From the NCBI GenBank assembly GCA_026182355.1, contig JAPFBL010000254.1:5453001-5517000 (forward strand): a stretch of 64,000 bases of DNA, given 5' to 3'. The position numbers and the translations under genes are program-made. Shown here piece by piece: positions 1 through 12,505 of this stretch (its first letter is position 1; each line of letters starts with the position of its first letter). Origin of the DNA: Hermatobates lingyangjiaoensis (taxonomy: Eukaryota > Arthropoda > Insecta > Hemiptera > Hermatobatidae). The notes below the pieces were generated by a model. That model worked only from the letters and a program-made list of their open reading frames with translations, had not been told where the DNA came from and searched no databases.

Positions 1-19
1 CCACACAATGAAGAATAAT

Positions 20-243
20 TCTACATTGGGAGTCCTAAATTTTGCCTAACTCAAGTCTATTTAGAGTAGGGACCTTTACGTTGAGTCTTGGGACCGACGG
101 GTTAATGTCCTCTCCGAGGGACGACGTGGTCAGATTTACGAGTATTCACCTTCCACGTGAATAAATCGAGGGCCAGGTGGGTATCGAACCCCGGATCCTC
201 CAGTTTAGAGGTTGGTACGTTAACCACTGAGCCAACCTGTCCT
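20..243 (-). repeat. tRNA-derived SINE, copy 1
   Basis: Read on the minus strand this starts with a tRNA-like head. A pol III A box (TGGCTCAGTGG, plus positions 224-234) is followed by a B box (GGTTCGATACC, plus positions 180-190), spaced as in a tRNA. After the head comes a non-tRNA body containing a GTTAA..CGTCGGTCCC core, and the copy ends near an 'aggactccca' tail. The same body occurs in three other places in the window, so it is a dispersed SINE and not a tRNA gene. It would be transcribed by pol III and moved by a partner LINE; the partner is not identified. The family name is unknown to me. Confidence 0.82.
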
Positions 244-539
244 CCACTGTTGATAGATAAGTAATGACATTAGTGTCTGAAATGCATTGCATGCAGTCAC
301 CTGTTTCTACACCCAGTCGTAGGAATATCTATATTTAATCAGCAGTATATATAAATAGTATAAATAGAAAATAGTATATTGTAATATTACAGCATGTAAT
401 ATAAGATATGAAGCATGCTATAAAATAAAAAAAATAGTATAATATAGTCTAGTATATTAGCAAAATATATAAACAACAATAGTTTATGTTAGGTTACGTT
501 ACAGAGGTAGTCCCACAAGAGAACACACAAGGCGAAACA

Positions 540-781
540 TTGGCCCTTTACGATACCATACAATCAATCTGCATTGGGTATTTTATATTTTGCCTTATTC
601 AAGTGTATTTTGAATATGAGTTTTTAACGAGTACCTTTAATCGTATAGACTCGGGACTGACGGACAAGTCCTCTCTGAGGGGCGACGTGCTGAGATTCAC
701 CAGATTCATTGAGGGTCAGAGTGGGTGTTGAACCCCACACCTACCTGTCCAGAGGCCCACTAACACGGTCTAACCTGGCCC
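540..781 (-). repeat. tRNA-derived SINE, copy 2 (diverged)
   Basis: This shares the body of copy 1: the core around 640-690, an 'aacgagtacct' block and an 'attgggta' tail. The tRNA-like head lies at 720-780. Its B box is recognisable (rc of ggtgttgaaccc, 724-735), but the A box is degraded to GGTTAGACCGTG. It lies about 300 bp from copy 1 in the same orientation. An 81-codon reading frame across it (486-731) has no protein meaning. Confidence 0.72.
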
Positions 782-2500
782 CCTAAACAGCAATAGAAGA
801 GACTTTTCAAAAAAAAGATACTGTAAAATATAATTTGTGTCTCTCTTCTCTAATGTTCGATTTGAATATTCTCCTATAGCATAGAATCTTACAGATTTCT
901 GTGAATTTCATATAATAGTTATTTAAATATTTTATAGTGCATACTGTATATCAGAAACTTTAGAAGTAACTTCTGGTATTTATATACATTATGACTATTA
1001 GAGTGGTGAGATATGTATATCGATCTCTCACGGATTTCCAACATCTCTCAAGGAAAAGAAAAAAGTTCGCATGTTCCTTTGTTCATCCATACTTTTAATG
1101 ATCCATACTTAAACATGAAGAAAATAACACATATAGTTAACTTCAGCTTCCAAAGCAATGGGAATTAGAATTATTTATTATTATTATTATAAATGGGCAT
1201 ATATAGAAATTAGAAGTACAACGACGATGGCTTCCTATATGAATGTAACTGGGATAGAATAGAATTTTAATCAATCATGTGTTTTCGAATTTTCACTAAA
1301 ACCATTTTTAGAATATTTTACTCTAATTTGTAATCAACTTTTTTTTCTGGAGAGATTATCACTAGTTTAACTATTTAGCTATTCCTATCCTTTCCTTGAG
1401 TCGTAAAAGGAACCCACTCACGGAATTTTATGTCTCTGCTATTAGTGGTCTCGTTTCTCAGTTGATCGACTGTCAGTCACTCAATCTTTAACAGAAATCA
1501 GCCTCTTTTTCTTTATTAGCACGGACTGGTTCTATTAGTGTCCCTGGGGTTTAGTGGGAAAAGACAATAAAAAAAGGAATGATTCTGATATTATTCTAAC
1601 TAATTAAAAATAGCAAAAAAGTAATGCCATTTGCAAATGAATTATTTCCAATTGACATTATTGCTTTTATTTATATAATCTTTACAAAATGTCTTGTTTG
1701 ATATTAGAATATAAATATTAGTTGTACTTCTTAGAAAGTATCATAAATTATTTTGACGTTCTCTGAAATAGTTATTTAGGACAAAAACAAGAAGACATTA
1801 CAAACGGCGTCAGCCAGGCAGAAGTATTAACAACACAACATGAACATTTTTTATTATTACAATATTACAAATTCCATTTTCACATTACAACAACTTTTGC
1901 ATTCAAGGATGAAATATTTCTCTTGGAAATATTTAATGTATATTTTAAATTATTTTGTTAGTTAGTATATTTTAATACTAAAACAAATAATTTAAATATA
2001 AATTATATTAAATATAGACATACTTCTTAAATATTCATGCAGCTCTGTAATTATATGGTTAAACTTTCAAACTATTTAGTATAAAAGAAGTTGTTCTAGA
2101 TTTAGTAAATCTAGAAATGAGTAGATTTATGTCAAACATACTAATAAACACTTACTATTATTAAATTAAGATTACAATAAGTTAGTGTATTTAATAGGAG
2201 TGAATTGCTTCTTATGTTCAGGTTATATTTATTTTAAATACTTTTCTCAATAGCTTCTGTTCTTCGTTATTGACCAAAATGTACACAAAGATCTGATAAT
2301 GTCAGAAGGCATCAAATTTTCATTATGGTTCAAAACTTTTGAAATATGCCTATTCATTTTGTCTAGAACCTTCTCAGAGTAAGCCTGAATTACTCGTAAC
2401 ATATAAGACAATATTAATAAAGTTATTTGGGAGTCCATAGCAAAGATACATACAAATGTCTTCAGACAAAGCTAGAAAACAAAGTCATCATTCTTTTGCT
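782..2500. other. AT-rich stretch, no assignable gene
   Basis: I see no repeat-family match, RNA gene or convincing coding sequence. The only item worth noting is a 63-codon minus-strand frame (2438-2247). Its first part is hydrophobic and is followed by basic and polar residues, including ISKVLNHNENLMPSDIIRSL. It could be a fragment of a membrane-protein exon, but AT-rich DNA can produce such a pattern by chance. Confidence 0.4.
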
Positions 2501-2504
2501 CTTT

Positions 2505-2580
2505 CTTCGTAGGACAGTCTTCTTCGTGATGACGAACAACAGTTCAAAATATCAAGTGTACTGAGTGCCTTTTTTGTTTT
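2505..2580 (+). repeat. Penelope-like 3'-end signature (diverged)
   Basis: The block 'gatgacgaacaacagttc' followed by 'aaaatatcaag' matches the copy at 43826-43870 ('gatgatgaacaacagttcg', 'aaatattt'). It is the short DNA signature that recurs throughout the window at the 3' ends of Penelope-like fragments: a Asp/Glu-rich codon run, then TCGAAAT, then an A/T stretch. No domain remains here. Confidence 0.5.
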
Positions 2581-3039
2581 ATATGTTTTCTAGAATACAT
2601 AAACACATAAAATAAAAAAGCACATAAACTAAGTTTTTATAGTTATATGAAATGTTGATAGCTTATGTAACGTCAAAGAGAAACAGTTTTTTATACGAGT
2701 ATAACTGGGACAGAATAAAATTTATAATCGTGTGTTCCCAGATTTTCTCTAAAGTCGTTTTTACTTAAATATTTTAATAATCTTCTTATCTCAACATCTT
2801 CTTATCAATTTTTACACACAAAAGTTTTTCTAATTTAACCTTCTTAGGTATTTGATTGTAAGAAAGAATCATTTTAGAAAGAACTCAAAAAAGAAACACA
2901 CTCCGTCAAAGGCTCCCTTAGTAATTTTGTTATTTGTTGTAATCGGTAAGAGAGGGTTAATGCATTGAGTTTATATTGTACATATATATAATGATCCTCG
3001 AGGAAACAGAGTCAAATTAAACAGTGAAAACCATAGGTG

Positions 3040-3105
3040 ATATAATTGACCCAACTCACTTCAACATTTCGATTCTTGTCGTCATCAGGAGTATAAGTGG
3101 CTTAT
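3040..3105 (-). repeat. Penelope-like 3'-end signature
   Basis: On the minus strand this reads 'ctcctgatgacgacaagaat', then 'cgaaatgttgaagtgagtt'. The same arrangement (CCTGATGA..GACG, TCGAAATATC, GTGAGTT) occurs at 33145-33185 and 35070-35105 beside Penelope-like coding fragments. It is an isolated terminal fragment. Confidence 0.55.
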
Positions 3106-3154
3106 TTAAACATTACGCAACGACTTTCTTCTCTCTGTCTCTCTCTTTCTATGT

Positions 3155-3157
<3 letters not shown>

Positions 3158-3206
<49 letters not shown>
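3158..3206 (+). repeat. (TC)n microsatellite
   Basis: An uninterrupted CT dinucleotide run of more than 20 units, preceded by impure CT sequence from about 3129. The reading frame across it (poly Ser-Leu) is an artefact. Confidence 0.97.
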
Positions 3207-3208
<2 letters not shown>

Positions 3209-3249
3209 ACTAACGGTATCTATACATATATATAAGCTATACAAATTCT

Positions 3250-6170
3250 GATTCTTGGAAGGATGAATTTTATTTCTTAAAACATAATTTAGCATCTCAG
3301 CTTAAAAACATTTCTAATCACTGACTAAATTTAACTGAGAAGATTTCACGAAAAAATAAATATAATATCAGCAATACTAGTAATATATATAGGTAAAGGA
3401 CATGCTTTGAATATTAATTAATTCTTTCAATCTTAATAAAGTAAAAAAAAAATATTTAATGTAAGTTTTAATAAGAATGAAGAGTATATTTGTTGAGTCT
3501 TGGAAAAATTAATTTTGGTTTACCGTTTATAAAGAAGTTGAAATCTCTGTTGTTAAATATAGGACATCTTTACAGGTTTCTACAGGAACAAGACACTTAC
3601 GGGAGTCAAGAAGTCAAGAGCCTTCATGAACCGCATTCTAAGCGCATGCGTCGTAAAACTTATTGATGAAATATGACACTTGTAGGAATAAAAGTCAGAG
3701 TATTAAAATTAAGGTAATATGAATATTTTATCGGACTTTAGCTTGGTTAACGTCGGTTGATTTCTCGCTAGGAATATCGTTTCAGTTTACTGACCTGTTC
3801 TTGTGCATACTTCATCTCAAACCAGGTTACCTTCCATTTTATATTCCAATATAATTTCTTTCAAATTTTAATTTTTCCTGAATACCTATATAAAATTATT
3901 TCAAAAGACTGCAAAATAATATTAATATTTTATCTTATATATGGAATTAAAATGTATTGAAAAAGATAGATTTTTGAAAAAAAGTATGAATTTTGGTATT
4001 ATTTATTGTGCTCAATTGGGATTGTTGTATCTTTATCAATAAAGATACTGTATGGAGTGACAGCATGAGCGTTTGCCGCCGTTGAACCCATTTCCCTGGA
4101 GACCCCTATGCATGATGACTACCAGTTTTCAAGGTGTGCTCCGCTGAGCTTGAGGCATTTGGATGCCTTGTGTTTCTGAGAAACAAACATGTTTCCAAGA
4201 AGAAAACTGCTTAAGTTGTGCGTTTAACCCATGGTACCAATTGTATTTTAAGACGATGACAGGGGTTTTATTGAAGTTTTACAAGTAGGTATAGGAGCTC
4301 ATTGGGGTCTCACAAGTGTTCTGTAATTGTCAATAATTGATCTATAAATTGATTGAGTTTCAAAAAACAGGGAATTAGAGACCGCCCAATGGCAAAAGCT
4401 TTATATAGTGGACTGAATGTTGAGCTATAGAATGAACTAAACAGAAAAAAATGTATTACAGTTAGTCAATATATGTTAGACCACACACACATCACATTTC
4501 CTCCTTTGTAACACTTTCACCATTAGTATTAGTAAGAAGGATTATATATCCGAACTATCATAGATCTGAAAAGCATTGTCAATATTTATCATTAGCATAG
4601 ATGTATTTAATCTACGATAGTTCAAATCTGAGTTCTCGCATAATCATTCTTTTAATCGCAATGATTTATTGAAGCAATTTATTTTAGCTGTCATTATCAC
4701 AGACTGTTATTTGCAATCAAGGCCAGCAGCTTACTCAATTAAAGCGTGAACTCAATCTACAGGTCTTGGGACCTCATATGGCTTATTAAAAATAAAGTGT
4801 GCTTTGCTTGAAAAAGACATTACCAAGCACGACCTCCTTCAAAACCAACCAAACAGTCTCTGAAAACAAATATAATAGCTGACGATCAATAAATGGGAAC
4901 TTGCAAACTTTAAGAAAACATCTTGTTTAAAACCAGGAAGTGGTAGCTAAAACAGTGTTTTCAACAACGCTTCCGGTTTTTTGTAGAAGTTTATGTTAAG
5001 TTAGTGTACAGGGTTGGTTGTAGATGTCGACTTGCTCAAGAGGCCAGTGGACTGGGATCTGCCCGTGTCCGACACAAAGGAAAGCAGTCACGTCCTCCCG
5101 GACATGCCTCCGCCGTCATTTTGTCCGATTTGCATTCGACAGACACCGCTTGCTCCTTCCCTCCTAACTGCTATCGCCTCATAAATTAGAACCACCTGAC
5201 TCCATAATTACTATGACATCCCACTTTTGGTTATGTACATAATTTTTTCACTTAACGGTTAAATCCTGATGGTATAATTATTAAATGGTTATAACTTATC
5301 ACTTTATCACTCTCTCTGAATTACTTATTAAATGCAATGATTTAAAACTGTTCATTTAATGAAGAATTCGAAACGTCTTACGACATGTGAGTTCACCTTG
5401 ATTTTTTTCTTGTAGACATTGCTTTCTATTATTCCTTGCTAGTTAATGATTCAGAGATACTTTCCTTTTTCTGTCTTGTCGTTGATTATTAACATTGTTG
5501 ATTCATATAGAAATAACTAATACCTTGAATTACCAAATACTGAGTAAACGCCATTCGATTTCCAAAGCCCTATATCTTATTTGGTACAGCTATTGTTATT
5601 TAAGATGAAGGTTCTTAACCTAAACTTAACGTCCTCTCTAAAGCAAAGATTGCCATAATTTATGCGCAAAGTAACACCAATACATGTGTTATTGTCCCTA
5701 CTATCAGAAACAGTTACAGCGGAATAAATAAATTCACAATGAGAAACTCACAAGAGAAACAATGAAAAACTCACGATAATAATTCTATATCGGTCACTTT
5801 AAAAGAAGTGAACTTCCAAAAGGGCACTTGTTTTCTTTATCTGGATTAGGAACATGTGTTTGAAACTCGTCATCTTCTTCAAGTTCTTCAAAAAAAGCAA
5901 AAAGAAAAATCGATTCGACTCATTTACCAAAACAAATTATAAATAGAAATATGAAAAATGAGAGAGTCACATTTATCTGGATTGAGAAAGAAGAAACAAA
6001 AAAGGGCTATAGAAAGTAGCTGTTTAAACTCCAAAACAGTTCATGACACAAAGGAGGGGATATGTGGACATGTATTTGCATAATTAGGAATTTACACATG
6101 AAGTCAAACAAAAAAAAAAATGTAGATAACATGAAAAAGATGAACACTCAGCATATAAATTATTACTGTT
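3250..6170. other. No assignable gene; one GC-richer island at 5000-5170
   Basis: This is mostly AT-rich non-repetitive sequence. Around 5000-5170 the composition becomes clearly more GC-rich, and a 61-codon plus-strand frame (5004-5189) crosses it. All three plus frames are partly open here, so no product can be chosen. The island may be a fragment of a transposon or a gene. The remainder shows nothing I can name. Confidence 0.4.
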
Positions 6171-6177
6171 CAAATCT

Positions 6178-6497
6178 ATGATTACGCCTATTTGGACTTA
6201 CCGTATTGAAATATGGGGAGCAACAAAATCTAGGAATGCCCAGAGGATACAAGCTCTTCAGTCAAAAATTCTTAGAAAAATTCTTCATTGTCCCTTTTTA
6301 CATACCAAATCAAACTATCTATTCAGACCTCAGGATTTCAACAGTCTATCAAGTAGCAATATCCGCTACAAACCTTCCACAAAAATCTTTTTAGGAATAA
6401 TAACCCCCCTTAGTCCTAAACATCTCCTCAAAAAATATCCCAGGAAATCCCCAAAGGCGCCTGAAGAGAAAGTGGCCAAGAAACTTATCGGTGTGAA
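6178..6497 (+). pseudogene. Jockey-clade LINE reverse transcriptase, C-terminal remnant
   Basis: The frame begins with ITPIWTYRIEIWGATKSRNA and continues IQALQSKILRKI. This matches the well-known region after the reverse transcriptase domain of arthropod Jockey-like LINEs (consensus form: P.WTYGI.LWG, then I..Q..Q.K.LR.I). Homology then shifts frame: FYIPNQTIYSDLRISTVYQV continues the same protein in the +2 frame from about 6290. The typical basic C-terminus RRLKRKWPRNL follows at about 6452, before a stop. At least one frameshift disables it. The autonomous element would encode an endonuclease and reverse transcriptase for target-primed insertion. Everything upstream is missing, which is the usual 5' truncation of LINE copies. 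Confidence 0.85.
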
Positions 6498-6690
6498 TTA
6501 CTCTAGTGACTTATAAATTTCATCTAAGTTTTATAACTTATTTTTCACGCCAGGAAGTATAATTACTGGATTATTTCTTCCCTCCTGCCTCCATGTGCAA
6601 ATGTATATATTTCTTTCATCGTTGTCACTAGTAATGTTACATTTACGTTGTTGTGACTATGCAAAATAATGATAATAATAAAAAATAAGG
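6498..6690 (+). mobile_element. 3' untranslated tail of the Jockey-like LINE
   Basis: This follows the LINE C-terminal remnant directly and ends in an AT-rich simple tail (ataatgataataataaaaaa, about 6665-6688), as expected for a LINE 3' end. The right boundary is inferred from that tail. I did not find a target-site duplication. Confidence 0.6.
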
Positions 6691-7227
6691 ATCGTGAAAG
6701 AGTTTGCCGACCGATACATTTTGACACACAATGTAGCCATCTTACATCTTACCATTGTCGAATATTTAGGAACAATTAAAGGAATGAAGAAATTAAATAG
6801 TGTAAGTGGCACACAAAAGAAAGAGAAGAGAAGTGGAAGTGGAAAATGTGAAAGATGAAATTATAAGCTAAAGTTTACAAAGAAAGCAGAAGTGACACAG
6901 AATGAAAATATCAGGTCAATATAGTCTTTTTCTTACTATTAATTTCTTTTCTCTCATCAATAAATTACGCACAGTTGTCAAAAAAGTCTTACTCCTGCTC
7001 TCATCCTCCCCATCCGCTGCAAGATCTTCACTAAATCACCCAGTATGTCTTTAGATAGTCCCACACTCTTGGTAACACCTTCTCTCACAGACATTTTAAA
7101 CGTTATCGCCATAAACCTGACTTTCTGGCACCAAGCAATGTAGCCAACGAAATTGCCTCACCTTTCCTCTCATGAACCTAAAGGGTCATTTCACCTCAAC
7201 TGTTAGTCATACAATTACCCCTTCACC

Positions 7228-7433
7228 TTTGCCAGTTCCTGTACACCTAGCAATTTCGTTTATTGTTTGAACTGCACAAAATGTGACTTATTCTACGTGG
7301 GGCTGACTTCTACGTTACTATATCATCCGTATGAATGGTCACATAACATCCGTTAATCAATACCAAAGCTGCCTTTGCTACCCACGCTAATATGAATGAC
7401 TACTTTAGTTCAAATTGTAAAACAACTTTCCAG
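7228..7433 (+). pseudogene. Penelope-like element, GIY-YIG endonuclease remnant
   Basis: The conceptual reading includes NFVYCLNCTKCDLFYVGLTS. This is the characteristic start of the Penelope-like GIY-YIG endonuclease: two cysteines in a C-x2-C spacing just before the Y-V-G core (a variant of YIG). After a frame change near 7330 the sequence RMNGHITSVNQ and then FATHANMNDYFSSNCKTTFQ follows, fitting the downstream arginine/histidine-containing helix of the domain. Frameshifts show it is dead. In intact elements this domain nicks DNA at the insertion site. Sequence before and after is too decayed to define element ends. Confidence 0.78.
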
Positions 7434-9120
7434 TGATGACACCCTAACCACTTTAAGGGTTTCTGAGGTATATCTCATTTTTATTATAGGAGGTAGAATG
7501 CCCTTAGCTTAATTTAATCCGATGCCTTTTTGTAAGTCTCAATTTTCTAATACAATGTATAGTTCTGTTTTCGTTCACTTCTTTTTTACGCTCTCAAAAA
7601 ACTTGTTATTTTTTACAGTTAACCACTCTAGAGCTTACTTTTTACTTTTTTTCACTTATATTTACATCCTCTCTAACATCTGCTTTCTTTTGAAATTTTA
7701 ATTTATGGTTTCATCTTTTACATTTTCCTCAAGTTTATTTCTCTTTCCTTTCTTTCGTTCATAGTCCATATTATTGAATTAGTTTATTGCTTTAATTGTC
7801 TCCAAATATTTTTTTTTCAGAATGTGGACGAAAGTCGATAAAGAAAAATATTGCCTATATGTATTCAAGATAAGAAAACTTTAAATTATTTATTAAAATT
7901 CAATTCATTTTATTTCTTGACTCATATTATAGATAATTTTAACAAAAAAAATGTTGTATAATAAGAATGTTGAAGAAATAATGAAAATGAAAATTTAACT
8001 GTAAACCTCTAATCAATTTTACAGTTACTAAATCATGATTAAAAATAAAGTAAAATCATAAATTTTAATGCGAGAGTCGAAAAACAATGCATTCTTTGTT
8101 AGAAGGTATGATACTTACAAAAAACTTTCACTCCATTGAAATAATAGCATTCCGGATCAATGGAAGAAATCGCTGGAATGAATCAAAGGAGAAGTCTCCT
8201 TTACCCCACGCAGAAGGATGTTCATGACTTCAGATATTTTCATTTTAGATTAGCTGCTAATAGACAATAGAAGATTATACTATTAGCATTAGAGTTGTTC
8301 AATTGTTTTTTTTAAGCCGTATTTAGCCTTGGTGGGAATAAAAATCTAAACAAATGACCTTACAACTTATGTTTATGATGAAGCTACTCATTTCGATCGC
8401 ATTGTCATCGTTCTCAGGCCATATCTAAAGTACAACTTACAAAGAAACTGGAAGATGTAATCATATTGAAAGACTGAAGTGCCACAAGATGGTCCGTGGA
8501 CCCCTGTATTGACAGGGATGGAGGTTTGATAGAGTTCTGTGAAGAAGAGTGGAAAGAAGGAGTAGACTGATAATTCAACAAATTGTGAAACCGTGGTTAA
8601 CGGTACAAAACTGTGGCAAACAGTTCACCTGTTAGAATTGTATCAAATATAACTTTATAGAACATTTTGAAGTGAATCTCACTTCATTCATACTTTCATT
8701 AGTTTAAACTATGCAGTGGTTATTACATAATTATAATATAATTATTAACGATACGATTTCAACAATTATTAACAATTTATATGTTTATATATATTTTTGG
8801 CTTGGCGAATACCTTACAGTCAGAACTTTTGAGTTTCCCTAAACAAAAACAAATGTATATTTAATGTACATCTTAAGTAATAGAAAATAGGGTAAGACAA
8901 AAATTAGTTACTTGAAAATATATTTACATTACTTTTTAATGTTTGAACATTAATATCTGTTACTGAAAAAATTTAAATATAAATATATAAAAGGAATACT
9001 AAGTTTTTAACTTGACCTACATAGTACGTGTGTATAAGAAAATTGAAGTAAATGAAGTTAGAAAGTTAATAGAGTATGGAAATATTTATTATTAATGAAT
9101 ATTATAAATTAATTAAGATT
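7434..9120. other. AT-rich stretch, no assignable feature
   Basis: The first few hundred bases are probably the decayed C-terminal and 3' part of the Penelope-like copy ending at about 7433, but I see no motif that proves this. The remainder is AT-rich with poly-A and poly-T runs. A GC-richer patch at 8480-8620 is unassigned. Confidence 0.4.
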
Positions 9121-9336
9121 ATTGAGAGAAATTGAGTTAAATTTTTCAAATGGTTTTGTTGAATTTGGTGTATTGTTTTGTAAAATTGATTCTTCCCAAA
9201 CTCTAGGCATAAGTAACAACGTTACTGTGTTATATTCATATGAAATAGAACTGGACAAATTTATTTATTTTAACCGATTACTACCGTATTATTTTTACAT
9301 CAAGAGTAAATATGTCCTGCTTTTGGTCATTGAAAA

Positions 9337-9663
9337 GTGTCCGTTACTCCGGAAACAGGATTCAGAGAATCTGAGGACTATACTCGTATGAATGTTGATA
9401 GGAGCCCCTCCAGACGGATAACTCATAGTGGTAGTCATAACAGTACTCCAGCTCAGCAAGACAACCGAAGGGTATGTACCCGATACTCGAATGGTGATGA
9501 TGGATCCAAAGAGATCCAAAGAAGAAGACCAAATCCAAAAAAGAAGATCGCACAGCCACCTGGAGATAGACAGTTTCTTATGGCAGGCGGGTTGCTCATC
9601 CTTTTGTTTATCCCTGTCGTTAACGTAACAAACATTACAAAAGGAAGTTCACCTGTTTTATGA
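9337..9663 (+). other. Unassigned 108-codon reading frame in a GC-richer island
   Basis: This frame is arginine- and serine-rich in its first 60 codons (RSPSRRITHSGS) and then basic (RRRPNPKKKIAQPP). It ends in a hydrophobic stretch (FLMAGGLLILLFIPVV) resembling one membrane segment. Frames on both strands are open across 9360-9690, so the island is unusually stop-free in an AT-rich setting. The start context is unremarkable, and I recognise no family. It may be a fragment of an old element or an exon, and it may not be coding at all. Confidence 0.25.
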
Positions 9664-10382
9664 GAATACACAATCAAAGAACCAACATTCTTCATTCGTC
9701 AGGAAAACGAATGAATCAAAAATTAAATTTGATTTAAAATTTAATTGAAAAAATTAATTAAAACTAAAATTTAATTAAATTTTGCTAGATCTGATGATAC
9801 AGAAATCAATAGGAAGCTTTGAGGGGCACAATTTTTTTTCCCTATACATAAAGCCCATCTAAAAAATATTATTTAGATTTGAGACATTATTGCAAAATGT
9901 AATTGATTTACGATTTACATAAACTGTATAGCTACATATGATTTAATTTAGTTCTAAAATTATTTTTTTTCCTTTGCTTCCCCAAATATATTATGAAAAT
10001 ATATTTTTATCTTAAAATTTAAAAAGAAATTAAAAGGAGATATATATATAACATAAAAAAGAAAAAAAAGATGTGACAAATGTATAGCTCTTTACAATAT
10101 GGTGTGTATGCCAATACCAGGCGTGCAGTATTGCATCTCGTTATGAATATCCTGCTCCATGCAGGCTTCTGGAGGTCCAGTCGTTATTGTTTTCTTAAAT
10201 GATGTATGAAAGGATGTTTGTTGGACTGGTGCCTGCATAGCAACCGAAATCAGCAGGATACGTCTGCTCTCTCCAATCCGTGATGTAATGTGTGCCAGCG
10301 CAGCACTTCTTTTTTATTAGTTAGAAATCCTATTGTATCCCACATACTAGCCTACATACTAGTTAAGATTGACAGCCACGTC

Positions 10383-10650
10383 TTTGAGTAATGATCTAAA
10401 TAGTGGTATAAATCTTGCCTTTATTAGTAAAGACTGACCCCTTGTTGAGTTATGATCTAAATAGTATTTACTGTGGCCCAGTAGTAGCGTGTTTTTTACT
10501 GGTATGAAGATTGATTGACACCTTTTGAGTTATTATGTAAGTAGAATCTATTGTGGTTCTCTGGTACTGTGCTTGCCATTATCAGAGATGATTGAATGAA
10601 CCTCTTTAGTTATGGTCTAACATAAATAGGATCTGCTGTAGATGATAGAT
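10383..10650 (+). repeat. Diverged tandem repeat, about 80-bp unit, four units
   Basis: The block TTGAGTTATGATCTAAATAG recurs in degenerate form starting at 10383, 10445, 10525 and 10605, giving spacings of 62, 80 and 80 bp. Between these, a 'ttactgtgg..gtag..gtg' segment and a 'gattga' segment also line up. The first unit is shorter. It lies directly before a SINE core. Confidence 0.7.
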
Positions 10651-10659
10651 CTGAATTGG

Positions 10660-10835
10660 GTATACTTACTCTGACCCGCGGTTTGTTCACACAGGAGGTG
10701 AAAAAACTAAGCACCGCGTCCCTTGGAGAAGACGTTAAGCCATCGGTCCCGAGCCTGTTTGAAGTCATCTACTCGTTAAAGGTACTTCCACTAAATACTA
10801 TTCTTGAGTATTTAGTTTGGGCTCCCAATGTAGAA
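10660..10835 (+). repeat. SINE body, plus orientation, head degraded
   Basis: The segment 10720-10790 carries the same core as the SINEs at 20-243 and 22575-22817: CCCTTGGAGA, GACGTTAAGCCATCGGTCCC, GAGCCTG and ACTCGTTAAAG in the same order. It ends with 'gggctcccaatgtagaat', equivalent to their tails. The tRNA-like head cannot be recognised. A 75-codon frame over it is a by-product of the SINE sequence. Confidence 0.72.
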
Positions 10836-12414
10836 TGTGTCATCAAAAATGGCTCATCTTTGGTCTATGAGTGTTCTTCTTGAGACAGCCAAGGTATTCT
10901 AACCTAACCTTCAGATAATATGCGTAATATTGATTTTAATATATTTTTGAATACCTAAAAGTTAAATACAAAATACAATAAACTGATTTTTTCTGTGCAC
11001 ATTGTCAAAGAAATGAGATATAAAATAAAGATTTCAAATATTAAGAAAGAAGTTAGATTTTTAATGAAACTTTCTTGAGGTTGGGGGTGGACAGCTTCTA
11101 CTTCATCCACTCTAGGAGTGGACGACATAAGACGGTTCAAGACCGTACAATTCTAGAGCACTACTTCTTTTATCTGCTGTGGGTAATCTTTACTTGCATC
11201 AGTCGTTTATACAGTGTAGCATCTGCTTATGGAATTGATCTTCAATATTTGTAACTAAATTCCCCTGAACCAACTCATTTTTTTTTAATTATATTATTAT
11301 TACAAAATCTGAAAATTTGGTGCTAAGTTCATCTTTGTTATATTGTTTTTTTTATCCATTTTGTTTTAACTTTTTTTTATATTTACCGCAATAATTGTAG
11401 AAAAATATATGCACCATTTACTCATTTTTTGAAAAAGTAACGAAAAACTCGAGGAATAACAAACAGTTAAATGATGGAAACGCGTTGTTTGTATTCAATT
11501 ATTTTATGTGTATTCCTTTCATAGTTTACATAAGAACTATGTAATCATCAATATTGGTAATATTTAAATGCAGTTTAAATTACATTTTATTTTTCGAGAT
11601 AGAGATATTTTCCAGGAGAGAGAACTTTATATTATCTTCAGTTTTGACAGGGGTTTCTGACCTTTACACTTGTAAATCAATAAAAAACATACTTTACCAC
11701 TAGAAAGTTAGTTTATTTCCAAGTTTTGTGAAGGCGTAAAAAAAAAAATAAGTTCGAAGAATGAAGAAAGAAGAGGACAACAAGAAGGCGTAGGTAAGAG
11801 AATCGTCTAGAGTTAGGTTGAACTCGACAACTACTATAAGAAAGTTGCAAACGAAGTCATCTTGACACAAGTCTTCCCCCAATTAGGGGCAAGAACAATG
11901 GGTATTGTTCGACTAATTCCCGCAGATGGCAGCAGTCTCCCTTTATAATAATACGTTTTAATGACATCTGTGTTAACTCTCGGCGGTCCGGCACGTGGGC
12001 ATAATCACACTACCCGGCTCCATGCTCTTCACACGAATTCCTCCAGACCGACCATTACTCAAGACACCTCGCATTCCTTTCTGTAGTCAGATCCATCGTC
12101 ACCGCTTCCCTTTTATTTCCATTGCCCTTTCATCATCCATCTTTCTTAACATCATTTTCTTCCTTCCGGCAACTTTTGTCCATTGATTTTGATTAACTTT
12201 TATTATGAACTATGGTAAAAAACATACTCTACCTCAACTTCTTTTTCATTAAAGTCAAACTGTACTTCATAATAGTATTGAATTTAATTATTGTGTTAAT
12301 TTATTGCATTTAAATTCATTATTTAACAGGTTCAGTTAATTATTATAAGCATATAATTCTTTCAACTATAATTGCTATAATTCAAATTAATAAATAATAT
12401 TGTAGGGTAAAAAT

Positions 12415-12505
12415 CTAATGAAATGGTCTCCACATATAAAACTTTTAATGATATAAACAACGCGTTTCGAACACGTAGTGTTCTTCTTCAGGCATTAACT
12501 AAAAA
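12415..12505 (-). repeat. Penelope-like 3'-end fragment
   Basis: The minus strand reads gcctgaagaagaacactacg, then tgttcgaaacgcgttgttta, and ends ttttatatgtggagacca. The pattern GAAGAAGA..ACA..TTCGAAACG is a relative of the terminal signatures of the Penelope-like fragments elsewhere in the window, from a different subfamily. No coding domain is attached. Confidence 0.5.

Noticed and set aside
172..242. tRNA gene on the minus strand
   Set aside because: The A and B boxes fit, but the acceptor stem is imperfect, and the sequence continues into a body shared by other dispersed copies, so it is a SINE head.
3024..3251. Serine-leucine-rich 75-codon frame
   Set aside because: A translation of the (TC)n microsatellite.
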